Assembly: GCA_965370715.1 (NCBI GenBank)
Contig: CBDUVQ010000026.1
Location: 1-11,456 of the forward strand
Length of the DNA: 11,456 nt
Origin: JAFCBV01 sp965370715
GTDB lineage: Archaea; EX4484-52; B79-G9
Direction of reading: 5' to 3'
The notes beneath the pieces were generated by a model, which saw only the letters and a list, made by a program, of their open reading frames with translations, did not search any database and was not told where the DNA came from. Below, piece after piece: positions 1 through 5,932 of the stretch. How positions within the stretch are numbered: position 1 is the stretch's first letter; each line of letters opens with the position of its first letter. A program made the position numbers and the translations under genes.

Positions 1-261
1 AAGCAGAATTTAAGAGACCACATGAATGATTTGGAGATTATTTTTTCCATGCTTGGTGAAAGGGTGACCACAGAAATTACGCGAAATGAGAATGCAGAAG
101 GATTCGGTGAATGCAGGGAAACAGCGATAAGGGGCGGCAAGGTAGCTGGCAATGCGAGAAAGGAAACTGAAAAGGAGATTGGAAAACCGATTATTTCAGA
201 TGAAAACTTTGTTGAACAGCCTGAAAACGAAAAACGCAAAAAACTAACCAATGGCAGTTAA
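1..261 (+). CDS. DinD/BRO-type DNA-damage-inducible protein D, C-terminal part
   Basis: An open frame runs in from the left edge (K-Q-N-L-R-D-H before the first Met codon at 22) and stops at 261, so only about 86 C-terminal residues are visible. The string FSMLGERVTTEITRNENAEG, then GGKVAGNARKE and later GKPIISDENF, matches what I recall of the C-terminal region of DinD-family proteins (FSMLGE.-.TTEI, GG-.-AGNAR, then P-[IV]-[IV]-S-.-.-N[FY]). In E. coli DinD is an SOS-regulated protein that acts against RecA filaments. In archaea the family occurs sporadically and its job is unclear. The Met at 22 is unlikely to be the true start, because the family is about 270 residues long and the conserved reading continues upstream. 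Neighbouring DNA is decayed surface-protein sequence and a toxin-antitoxin cassette, which fits an accessory locus. Confidence 0.75.
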   Translation, partial: KQNLRDHMNDLEIIFSMLGERVTTEITRNENAEGFGECRETAIRGGKVAGNARKETEKEIGKPIISDENFVEQPENEKRKKLTNGS

Positions 262-281
262 TAGTATATGTACTGCAATGA

Positions 282-557
282 TCAGCAGGCAATCTGAATT
301 CTGCGTCATGCGACAACCCGTTCACATACATTGCAGAGTGCAACCCGTCTGACACAGGCAACTGGTTCATAAACAGCACATGCAGCATAGCAGACAAGAG
401 TTACGCAGTCCCGGCAAATGTGACAATAGAGTCAAACGGGGTGCTTGAATTGAACGAGACACCAAACCTGACATTTGACCAGACAAACCAGCACATCTTT
501 GTTTATCCCGGAGGAGACATCTATATCAGCCCGGGTGCCGGATTTAATATGCCGTAG
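282..557 (+). pseudogene. C-terminal remnant of a beta-helix-like cell-surface protein
   Basis: The frame opening just after a TGA at 279 reads to a TAG at 555-557 with no plausible start codon or ribosome site. It encodes about 91 residues of extracellular character: Cys-containing segments (SASCDNPF, IAECNPSDTGNWFINSTC) followed by N-V-T-I-E-S-N-G-V-L-E-L, L-T-F-D-Q-T-N-Q-H-I-F-V-Y and G-G-D-I-Y-I-S-P-G-A-G-F. Short beta-strand/Gly periodicity of this kind is typical of parallel beta-helix domains in large archaeal surface proteins. Without a start it is best read as the broken 3' end of such a gene. Its last ~160 bp recur, more degraded, at 1437-1594. The assignment to a surface protein rests on composition and remembered family pattern, not on an alignment. 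Confidence 0.6.
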
Positions 558-575
558 GGTTTGCACAAAGACGCA
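414..575 (+). repeat. Direct repeat copy A (3' end of surface-protein remnant)
   Basis: This ~162-bp segment is repeated in the same orientation at 1437-1594. The two begin together at GCAAATGTGACAATAGA. They share a 20-bp identical block (TTTGACCAGACAAACCAGCA) and a perfect 33-bp block, 543-575 here and 1562-1594 there. The 33-bp block crosses the stop codon and continues about 18 bp beyond it, so the repeated unit includes non-coding flank. Copy A keeps its reading frame, copy B does not. Confidence 0.85.
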
Positions 576-635
576 TGAGTAAGACGAAAATTTGGTTTAT
601 CCTACATTTAAGATTTGCGGAAAATAGTTGATGAT

Positions 636-914
636 TCAATAAGCATCGTCATGATGCACAAATCTTAGGAAAACAACAGTTTTTTCACTAGGATTTATTT
701 CAAAGACAAGAACAAAACTTTTGAGTATATGAACTCTTCTTTCTCCGGCAAGCAGATTTCTCAGGGGTTTATAATGGTGGGGATTCAAAATAATTTCTTT
801 TATCTTGTTTTCGAGAACTTTTCTGAGAACAGGGTTCTTTCTACAGGCTTTGTTAATGGTTCTTTTGCAGGTGATCTTAATTTCGCATCCATACATATGC
901 TGCATAGAAGTCAC
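636..914 (-). CDS. RelE/ParE-superfamily mRNA-interferase toxin
   Basis: The product is a small basic protein of up to 92 residues. It has the RelE-type pattern: a helical N-terminal half (KNPVLRKVLENKIKEIILNP), then H-H-Y-K-P-L-R-N-L-L-A-G-E-R-R-V-H-I, a strand S-F-V-L-V-F-E-I, and the terminal F-V-H-H-D-D-A-Y. Archaeal RelE toxins share the -NP-.-.-YKPLR- and G-.-RRVH cores and the H-H-D tail. Such toxins cleave mRNA on the ribosome and are neutralised by the upstream partner. The GTG at 914 overlaps the antitoxin stop (GTGA), suggesting coupled translation. Family members usually begin near the Met-Tyr at 896, so the true start may be there, giving 86 residues. It is the last gene of a three-gene minus-strand cassette. 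Confidence 0.8.
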   Translation of the reverse strand: MTSMQHMYGCEIKITCKRTINKACRKNPVLRKVLENKIKEIILNPHHYKPLRNLLAGERRVHILKSFVLVFEINPSEKTVVFLRFVHHDDAY

Positions 915-1198
915 TCAAATATGTCTGCAGAAGATTTAAGCCTAATCGAACGCTCCCTTTTTGCAGCTTTTAATTCTTTGATAAATTCATCTTTCAAAGG
1001 AAGTTCATCTACAGGATGCCAGTCAATTTTTTCGCAGAATTCCCAGTCCTCATCGGAAATAGTTCCTGTTTTAACATATATTTCAAATATTTCCCTTTTC
1101 ATCAATTTTTCTCTTACAACATCCGACCAATTTACCCACGAAAATCTTTCGATTTCTGAGTGCAAGCTATCTTCTATTGGGACTGTTATGCTTACCAT
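911..1198 (-). CDS. Antitoxin with ribbon-helix-helix-like N-terminus (RelE partner)
   Basis: This 95-residue acidic/basic mixed protein begins with a beta-strand (MVSITVPI) and two helices (DSLHSEIERFSWVNWSDVVREKL), the layout of a ribbon-helix-helix DNA-binding domain. The W-V-N-W-S-D-V-V-R-E core resembles archaeal VapB/RelB antitoxins. Residues 45-95 (TGTISDEDWEFCEKIDWHPVDELPLKDEFIKEL) form the probable toxin-wrapping tail. The stop overlaps the toxin start, and the ATG at 1198 directly abuts the TGA of the upstream small gene. Expected role: binds and inhibits the RelE toxin and represses the cassette promoter. The N-terminus parallels that of the upstream 51-residue protein, pointing to tandem duplication. 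Confidence 0.75.
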   Translation of the reverse strand: MVSITVPIEDSLHSEIERFSWVNWSDVVREKLMKREIFEIYVKTGTISDEDWEFCEKIDWHPVDELPLKDEFIKELKAAKRERSIRLKSSADIFE

Positions 1199-1354
1199 TC
1201 ACAATTCACCTTTGTTTTCAAGTTCTTCGAATTTCTCAAGCTTAGCTACTTTTTCTTTTATACCTTCTTTTGCTACCTCAGGCCAGTTTACATCAGGAAT
1301 TGCATCTAGTTTTTCCTTAAGTTCTTCTGGTATGGATATTGTAAATCTTTTCAT
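1199..1354 (-). CDS. Stand-alone ribbon-helix-helix protein, truncated antitoxin-like
   Basis: This 51-residue ORF begins at the ATG at 1354: MKRFTISIPEELKEKLDAIP, then D-V-N-W-P-E-V-A-K-E-G-I-K-E-K-V, and a charged coiled tail. The strand-helix-helix pattern with N-W-.-E-V-A-.-E is the DNA-binding part of a VapB-like antitoxin, but it stops where a toxin-binding tail should begin. GTGA lies five bases before the ATG and could act as ribosome site. The frame stays open upstream to 1507, but that stretch covers the promoter and the direct repeat and is not protein-like. The gene is followed without a gap by the second antitoxin. It may be a dedicated repressor of the cassette, or the remnant of an antitoxin whose C-terminal half was lost. 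Confidence 0.65.
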   Translation of the reverse strand: MKRFTISIPEELKEKLDAIPDVNWPEVAKEGIKEKVAKLEKFEELENKGEL

Positions 1355-1370
1355 GTTTTCACATTCACAC

Positions 1371-1410
1371 AATTGCGTTAATATATGTAATTGCGTTAAT
1401 CTATTTAAAT
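1371..1410 (-). promoter_or_regulatory. Toxin-antitoxin promoter with tandem operator repeats
   Basis: On the minus strand a TATA-like TTTAAATA lies at 1410-1403, about 50 bp before the ATG at 1354. Between them the 12-mer AATTGCGTTAAT (plus-strand reading) occurs twice exactly, at 1371-1382 and 1389-1400, a period of 18 bp. The repeats cover the expected transcription start about 26 bp downstream of the TATA. That is where ribbon-helix-helix autorepressors of toxin-antitoxin operons usually bind. The repeats are seen directly. Their operator role is inferred. Confidence 0.6.
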
Positions 1411-1436
1411 CTTTTGATTCCTGAAGATTCATTTCT

Positions 1437-1594
1437 GCAAATGTGACAATAGAATCTAATGGCATGCTTAAGTTGAACGGAACGACGACTAACTTTTGAC
1501 CAGACAAACCAGCATGTTTTTATCTATTCTGGGGAGATATATTAATGAGCCCGGGTGCTGGTTTAATATGCCGTAGGGTTTGCACAAAGACGCA
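1437..1594 (+). repeat. Direct repeat copy B, frame-broken
   Basis: This is the second copy of the segment at 414-575. It carries several substitutions and indels in the middle that break the surface-protein frame, while the last 33 bp are identical to copy A. The minus-strand toxin-antitoxin cassette lies between the two copies. Confidence 0.85.
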
Positions 1595-1626
1595 ATAAAA
1601 GAAACAGAAAGGCCTGAATTCTCAAC

Positions 1627-1650
1627 AGAGCAGATAGAGCTCTCTTTTTT
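1627..1650 (+). terminator. Weak hairpin plus T-run
   Basis: AGAGC (1627-1631) can pair with GCTCT (1639-1643) and is followed by C and six T residues. It lies after repeat copy B and before the promoter of the 1700 gene. Archaeal termination relies mainly on T-runs, so the hairpin may be incidental. Confidence 0.35.
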
Positions 1651-1668
1651 GCACTAAATTTTTAAACA

Positions 1669-1680
1669 AGTATATAAATG
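1669..1680 (+). promoter_or_regulatory. TATA box for the thioredoxin-fold gene
   Basis: AGTATATAAATG is centred about 25 bp before the ATG at 1700. That spacing puts transcription start at or next to the start codon, and no Shine-Dalgarno sequence is visible, so the mRNA is probably leaderless. Confidence 0.65.
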
Positions 1681-1699
1681 TTAATGCTAAATAGAAGAT

Positions 1700-2311
1700 A
1701 TGGTTTTCAAAGAGGGTCGGGCTAGTGCCAAAGTCACCCTGGTTCTTATTGTTGCCCTCATTGTTTCGATTGCAGGCCCTTTTACATGGGATATGTTTTC
1801 TAACTCATCATCTTCTGCCGGTGAAAAAGTCAAGACATTGTATGAGCTTGCAACTCCGGGAACTGCGTTTGAGGTTTTGTCTGTCAATGAAGAGAGCGGA
1901 ATGTATAAGGTTGCCCTAAAGATTTCAACAGCTTCCGGAACAAGCTTCAATGAAGTCTATGTGACAAAGGACGGAAAGCTTCTTTCAGAAGGCATGGTCA
2001 TGGTTGAGAAATCAACAGAGGATATAGATGCTGCAAAAAGCTTTGTTGATTGCCTTTATGATAATGGTCTACGGATCTATGGTGTTTTGAACCAGAGTTT
2101 CTCAGCAGAGGCAGCATCAATGACATCAATGCAGCTGCAGTCGCTTGGCATGTATTCCGGAAAGCTTTATATCAGCTGTGACGGGCAGTTCTTGCAGGGT
2201 TGCGTTGACCTTGGTTTGCAACAGGTGCCTTCAGTTGTGTACAATAATACGGCATATAATGGCGTAAAAGATGTTGCATGGCTTGAGCAGGCGACTGGGT
2301 GCAAACTCTAA
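1700..2311 (+). CDS. Membrane-anchored thioredoxin-fold protein lacking the CxxC
   Basis: This is a 203-residue protein. Residues 11-30 (KVTLVLIVALIVSIAGPFTW) form one hydrophobic anchor with positive charges before it, so the rest should be outside the cytoplasm. Residues 40-100 form a strand-rich module. Residues 111-201 resemble the thioredoxin-like domain seen in archaeal DsbA/VKOR-linked proteins: F-V-D-C-L-Y-D-N-G-L-R-I-Y-G, later Y-I-S-C-D, G-C-V-D, a cis-Pro candidate at Q-V-P-S (P177), and terminal T-G-C. In relatives as I remember them the Y-G is followed by a W-C-P-H-C redox centre. Here it reads Y-G-V-L-N-Q-S-F, with no cysteine. The four remaining cysteines (118, 160, 168, 201) match the structural positions, so a redox-dead binding or chaperone role is likely. 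The gene stands alone behind its own promoter and ends in a T-rich stretch. Confidence 0.65.
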   Translation: MVFKEGRASAKVTLVLIVALIVSIAGPFTWDMFSNSSSSAGEKVKTLYELATPGTAFEVLSVNEESGMYKVALKISTASGTSFNEVYVTKDGKLLSEGMVMVEKSTEDIDAAKSFVDCLYDNGLRIYGVLNQSFSAEAASMTSMQLQSLGMYSGKLYISCDGQFLQGCVDLGLQQVPSVVYNNTAYNGVKDVAWLEQATGCKL

Positions 2312-2378
2312 ATTTTTTTCTAACAACAATCAACAAGCCGTTTCCAAGAATACCTGTTGCTAATAATTGGTTTTTGAC

Positions 2379-2390
2379 TATATATAAATT
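2379..2390 (+). promoter_or_regulatory. TATA box for the fic gene
   Basis: TATATATAAATT is centred about 24 bp before the ATG at 2409, again the spacing of a leaderless archaeal transcript. No Shine-Dalgarno sequence precedes that ATG. Confidence 0.65.
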
Positions 2391-2408
2391 GAAAAGCGAT
2401 ATTTTAGT

Positions 2409-2807
2409 ATGAATAAAATATCTTATCCGACTCCAGAGAGGATGATGGAATACAACATTCTTGTTTTGAGTATGATTCCTGTAAAGAAGGCAGACAAAGC
2501 GCATGTTTTAAGCCACAAGAAACTGATTGATATTAGCGAAGGGTGCAAAAATCTCGAAGGAGATATTTATGATGAGGCAGCATTCCTCTTGAAAAAATTA
2601 ATACAGATGCATCCGTTTGCAAGCGGAAACAGAAGGACGGCATTTATTGTTGCAAAAGACTTTTTGTTGAACAATGGAGAGAAATTCACTATTAAAGACG
2701 ACCCCCTACATGCAAGAATAATGCTTGGGATACGCGAGGGTTTTTACATGGATTCTGAAATAAAGGAGTGGTTGAAATATGGCAAAATACGCGAATTCAG
2801 AAGATAA
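2409..2807 (+). CDS. Fic/Doc-family protein
   Basis: This 132-residue single-domain protein is all-helical in character. Residues 68-78 read H-P-F-A-S-G-N-R-R-T-A, the Fic/Doc core motif (HxFx[DE]xNxR), preceded by a helix E-A-A-F-L-L-K-K-L-I-Q-M. Fic enzymes transfer AMP to hydroxyls and Doc enzymes phosphorylate EF-Tu; both can act as toxins. The length and the N-R-R-T-A ending are closer to Doc. The position that usually holds the Mg-binding Asp/Glu is Ser72 here, so activity may be altered or use another metal contact. No inhibitory (S/T)xxxE(G/N) helix is obvious in the protein. The stop overlaps the next ORF by 29 bp, suggesting a two-gene module. The Fic/Doc fold is confident; the activity is not. 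Confidence 0.82.
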   Translation: MNKISYPTPERMMEYNILVLSMIPVKKADKAHVLSHKKLIDISEGCKNLEGDIYDEAAFLLKKLIQMHPFASGNRRTAFIVAKDFLLNNGEKFTIKDDPLHARIMLGIREGFYMDSEIKEWLKYGKIREFRR

Positions 2808-2901
2808 ACTGAAATATGAAGTAGTTTCAGGAGAGTTGGAACGGTTCAATAATCTTGTCAAAGGGCACAGAAAACTGCTTGCTGCAATAGGAGAACTTTA
2901 G
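2779..2901 (+). CDS. 40-residue protein overlapping fic, possible partner or antitoxin
   Basis: The ATG at 2779 opens a 40-codon frame ending at a TAG at 2899-2901. The product reads MAKYANSEDK, then L-K-Y-E-V-V-S-G-E-L-E-R-F-N-N-L-V-K-G-H-R-K-L-L-A-A-I-G-E-L, mostly one amphipathic charged helix. GGAGTG lies eight bases before the ATG, a good Shine-Dalgarno site inside the end of fic. The frame overlaps fic by 29 bp. Overlap, ribosome site and composition all favour a real coupled gene. A short helical partner of a Fic/Doc toxin is a natural antitoxin candidate, and I have an uncertain memory of similar H-R-K-L-L-.-A-I-G tails next to archaeal fic genes. Confidence 0.6.
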   Translation: MAKYANSEDKLKYEVVSGELERFNNLVKGHRKLLAAIGEL

Positions 2902-2903
2902 TT

Positions 2904-3176
2904 CAAACTTTTCTTTATCTCTCCCAAACTTTTCTTTATCTCGCCGCCTATTGGATTGAGGGTTCGCAAAGAAAAGTTTGATCAAAAGAAAGAGTGCTTC
3001 GCACGCTTACAGGCTGGCTAAAGTTGGTTGTTGATTCTGTTTCAACTTTTTCTTTAATTCACCACAAACTTTTCTTTATCTCGCCGCCTATTGGTTTGAA
3101 CATCTCACTTGCGTTCGAAGTTCTCCTCGCTTCGCTCGAAGATGGCTCGCAAAGAAAAGTTTGATTAAAAGAAAGA
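2904..3176 (+). repeat. Cluster of hairpin-forming repeats in a convergent gap
   Basis: The gap between the plus-strand fic module and the minus-strand pyrE end holds two related units. Each has CAAACTTTTCTTT as left arm (2925-2937 and 3065-3077) and its exact inverse AAAGAAAAGTTTG as right arm (2968-2980 and 3151-3163). Both left arms are followed by ATCTCGCCGCCTATTGG, and both right arms by GAT[C/T]AAAAGAAAGA. The first unit encloses about 30 bp. The second encloses about 73 bp with an extra inner CGAAG/CTTCG hairpin. A third perfect left arm sits at 2904-2916 and a degenerate one at 3043-3055. No gene is seen between 2902 and 3263. The units may act as bidirectional terminators and may be a dispersed repeat family. 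Confidence 0.75.
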
Positions 3177-3263
3177 TTTGTCGAATGTTTTGATTGATTG
3201 GTTTGCATTCTCCAAGAATACACGATGTCAGCGATTGGTTTTTGGTTCTTCGGAATATATGTG

Positions 3264-4580
3264 TTATTTCTTTTTATTTTCCCAGCCATTCGGGTCTTTT
3301 TGCCATTCCAGAACAAGTTTCTTTTCTTTCTCAGTAATAGATTTTTTTGCAACAGCAACATCCAAAAGAGAGTTGATGTTTGTCATTGATACAAGTACAA
3401 TCTTTGCATCAGAGAAAGCTTTTTTTGACTCTTCAAGCCGATAGTCAAATATGGAGAGGCAGAAGTCGACAATTGCCCCCGCGTTTCTGGCAGTATCTGC
3501 GGCAGCGATTGAGCTTTTGCCTGTGCTTATAAGATCCTCAACCACCACCACTCTGTCGCCGGGCTTTATTATGCCTTCTATTTTCTTTCTTGTTCCGTAA
3601 GGCGTTTCCTCGGATTTGATGTATGCCATTGGCAGGTGAAGGATTGACGCGAGATAGGCGGCATGTGATATTCCTGCAGAGTCAGTTCCTGCGATGACAT
3701 CCACATTCTGCCTCCCAATTATGTTGATTATTGTATCTGAAAAGGCACCAATAATTTCTTTCCATTCCGGTGGATGGCTCATAAGAAGCCGGTTGTCTGT
3801 GTATATTGGGCTAAGTACACCTGAAGTGTAGCGGTATGGCTTTAAAGGGGAAAGCGTGACTGCGCCTATATCAAGCAATATTTCAGAAGCTTTTGTCTTG
3901 CGCTCACTCTCGCTTTTTTTTACGGACTCTTTGTATTTGCTAAACCATTTGTGAGGGTTTTTTGAACACGACTCTACAATATCTTTTTCCTTGCCAGAGA
4001 ACAAGCGCATCTTTTCTGCGCAGCGCAAAACGGCATTAAGATCTGTGAGCGCGTATAAAGGAACATTGTTTTTTTTAAGGAACTCGTTTATGGTTTTCAT
4101 GCCGTTGTCGTATATTGCGATACACGCGGCAACTTTTATCCCTTCCCTTTTGAGTGCATCCACTGCAACAGGGACGTCCTCTTGTGTGCTTATCATGTCT
4201 GTCAGGAGAATGGCTTTTTTGCCTTTTTTGAACGCGCCCTCTATCTGCTTTCCTTTGCCGTATTTTTTTGAGCTTGAGCGGATATATATCATGGGCTTTT
4301 TGGTGCGCCTTGAGATGAATGTTGCAAGCGAGATTCCTGAAGATGCAGTTCCTGCAACAATATCAATATTTTCAAGCCCGACATGTGCGTTAATTTCCTG
4401 CACAAGCAGGTTCATCAATTCAGCGCGCTCTTCAGGAAATGATGCGATTCTTCTTCCATCGATCCATATTGGGCTGTATATTCCTGAAGAATAAGTGAAA
4501 GGGCTTTCAGGGCTTAAGAGGACAGAGTTTGTTTTCAACAGGATTTCAGCTACTTTTTCTTTAGTTGTTTTTGGCGGCAT
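3264..4580 (-). CDS. pyrE: Tandem fused orotate phosphoribosyltransferase (PyrE-PyrE)
   Basis: This 438-residue protein contains two complete Bacillus-type orotate phosphoribosyltransferase domains (about 5-215 and 228-432), about twice the family's usual ~210. Each has a P-[FY]-.-Y-[ST]-S-G-.-.-S-P-I entry, an A-G-T-.-S-.-G-I-S core, a mobile loop, and a K-[ND]-P-.-.-W tail. Domain 1 keeps the loop (R101, K105, Y107) but its PRPP motif reads L-T-D-M-I-S-T-Q-E-D. Domain 2 has an intact PRPP motif (V-V-V-V-E-D-L-I-S-T-G-K-S, 344-356), but its loop reads I-K-S-E-E-T-P-Y-G, with Thr326 where the catalytic Lys belongs. The enzyme makes OMP from orotate and PRPP. I chose the ATG at 4580 because GTGAGG precedes it by six bases; a GTG at 4592 is part of that site. 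It is the last gene of the pyr operon, 41 bp after pyrC. Confidence 0.9.
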   Translation of the reverse strand: MPPKTTKEKVAEILLKTNSVLLSPESPFTYSSGIYSPIWIDGRRIASFPEERAELMNLLVQEINAHVGLENIDIVAGTASSGISLATFISRRTKKPMIYIRSSSKKYGKGKQIEGAFKKGKKAILLTDMISTQEDVPVAVDALKREGIKVAACIAIYDNGMKTINEFLKKNNVPLYALTDLNAVLRCAEKMRLFSGKEKDIVESCSKNPHKWFSKYKESVKKSESERKTKASEILLDIGAVTLSPLKPYRYTSGVLSPIYTDNRLLMSHPPEWKEIIGAFSDTIINIIGRQNVDVIAGTDSAGISHAAYLASILHLPMAYIKSEETPYGTRKKIEGIIKPGDRVVVVEDLISTGKSSIAAADTARNAGAIVDFCLSIFDYRLEESKKAFSDAKIVLVSMTNINSLLDVAVAKKSITEKEKKLVLEWQKDPNGWENKKK

Positions 4581-4621
4581 ATTGTTCCTCACTAATTTCT
4601 TTTCAAAGATTAAATTTCTTC

Positions 4622-5932
4622 TTATTCTGAAAAGAATAAATCTTTTCCCTCGTTTTCATAAAATTTATTAGTATCATAAACCAATTTCCCATTAACAAAC
4701 GTCATAACAGGCCAACCTCTCAAAACCATTCCTTCATACGGTGACCAGCCGCATTTTGTGTGCTGCTCCTCGCGCTTTACTTCTTTTTCAAGTTTCATAT
4801 CAACAACTATGATGTCTGCGAAGTTTCCTTCTTCAATCTCACCGCGCCCATCCAAGCCGAACCTTTTTGCAGGATTTATTGAGCAGACCTTTACTAATGT
4901 TTCAATGGAAATTTTGTTTTTGTTTACAGCATCAAGTAGGAGAGGTACGCGCATTTCAACTCCCGGAACTCCGGCAGGAGCATCAAAAAAGTTCTTGCTC
5001 TTTTCATCAATTGTATGCGGGGCATGGTCTGTTGAAACAATATCCACTGTCTTGTTTTTGAGTCCACTCCACAGGGCGAGCAAATCACTTTCGGCCCTCA
5101 CAGGCGGATTCATCTTAGCGCGAGCCCCTTTTTCCTTAAGGTCTTTGGTTGTCATAAACAAGTATGTCGGGCATGTGTCGCATGTTATGTCCTGCCCTGC
5201 TTTTTTTGCCTCAAGGACAAGCTCTGCTGCGCGACCTGTTGTCATATGCGTTATGTGCGCTTTTGCGCCAGACTCTTTTTGAAAGCATATCGCAGTCTCG
5301 ACTGCCTTTATTTCCGCGTCATGGGGACGCGAGTCAGCATGGGCCAGAAAATCTTTTCTCTCTTTTACTTTTTCTGCCGCAGCTTCAAGAAGTTCGTGGT
5401 CCTCTGCATGAATGACTATTATTTTTCCTGTTTCCTTTACTTTTTCAAATGCCTTTTTCTGAAGAATAGGGTCTGTGAGAAGCAAGTCGCCTGTTGTCTT
5501 GCACATGTGCAGCTTGAAGCCGCACACATGGGGCGCGACCTCTGCAAGAGAATCAAGGTTGTCCGGTCCGAGGCCGAAGTAGAGGCCGTAGTTTACAATG
5601 CTTTTTTTCGCAAGCTCTTTTTTCTGAAACAGGCGCTCTTTTGTGGTTATTGGCGGGTCGTTGTTCACCATGTCAAATACGGTTGTTGTCCCCCCAGCTG
5701 CTGCCGCGCGCGAGCCGCTTGCCCAGTCTTCTTTGTGGCTTTCAGAGAAATCACGGAAGTGGACATGTATGTCAATTGCTCCCGGAAGAATTATTTTTCC
5801 TGTGCAGTCTATTTTTTCGCCTGAAAGGTTTTCGCCAATCTTTGCAATTCTTTTGCCTTCAATAAGTATGTCTTTTTTTTCAAGTTTTCTGTTCAAGAAA
5901 ACCTGCCCGCCTGAAAGAACAATAGAATTCAT
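4622..5932 (-). CDS. pyrC: Dihydroorotase
   Basis: This 436-residue amidohydrolase catalyses reversible cyclisation of N-carbamoyl-L-aspartate to dihydroorotate. Metal-site motifs are in order: D-I-H-V-H-F-R-D (H56, H58), G-F-K-L-H-M (K140, the position of the bridging carboxylated lysine), V-I-H-A-E-D (H175), I-T-H-M-T-T-G (H229), and S-T-D-H-A-P-H (D302). The G-V-P-G-V-E segment is at 321-326. The closing F-A-D-I-I-V-V-D is the usual composite beta domain. Length and motifs fit a type I bacterial/archaeal enzyme. I chose the ATG at 5932, which overlaps the pyrK stop as ATGA and starts the protein at the conserved N-terminal strand. An in-frame ATG at 5947 would add five residues. Confidence 0.93.
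   Translation of the reverse strand: MNSIVLSGGQVFLNRKLEKKDILIEGKRIAKIGENLSGEKIDCTGKIILPGAIDIHVHFRDFSESHKEDWASGSRAAAAGGTTTVFDMVNNDPPITTKERLFQKKELAKKSIVNYGLYFGLGPDNLDSLAEVAPHVCGFKLHMCKTTGDLLLTDPILQKKAFEKVKETGKIIVIHAEDHELLEAAAEKVKERKDFLAHADSRPHDAEIKAVETAICFQKESGAKAHITHMTTGRAAELVLEAKKAGQDITCDTCPTYLFMTTKDLKEKGARAKMNPPVRAESDLLALWSGLKNKTVDIVSTDHAPHTIDEKSKNFFDAPAGVPGVEMRVPLLLDAVNKNKISIETLVKVCSINPAKRFGLDGRGEIEEGNFADIIVVDMKLEKEVKREEQHTKCGWSPYEGMVLRGWPVMTFVNGKLVYDTNKFYENEGKDLFFSE

Noticed and set aside
729..1424. Long plus-strand open frame of 231 codons
   Set aside because: It is the antisense of the toxin and both antitoxins. The product is Ser/Phe-rich low-complexity sequence with no promoter, while the minus-strand frames show clear family motifs and coupled starts.
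2904..3176. CRISPR array
   Set aside because: The repeats are few, unevenly spaced, partly inverted and without regular spacers. They behave as hairpin arms.
3059..3444. Open frames within the hairpin-repeat gap and the end of pyrE
   Set aside because: They read through the inverted repeats or the antisense of pyrE, and have no ribosome site or recognisable protein pattern.
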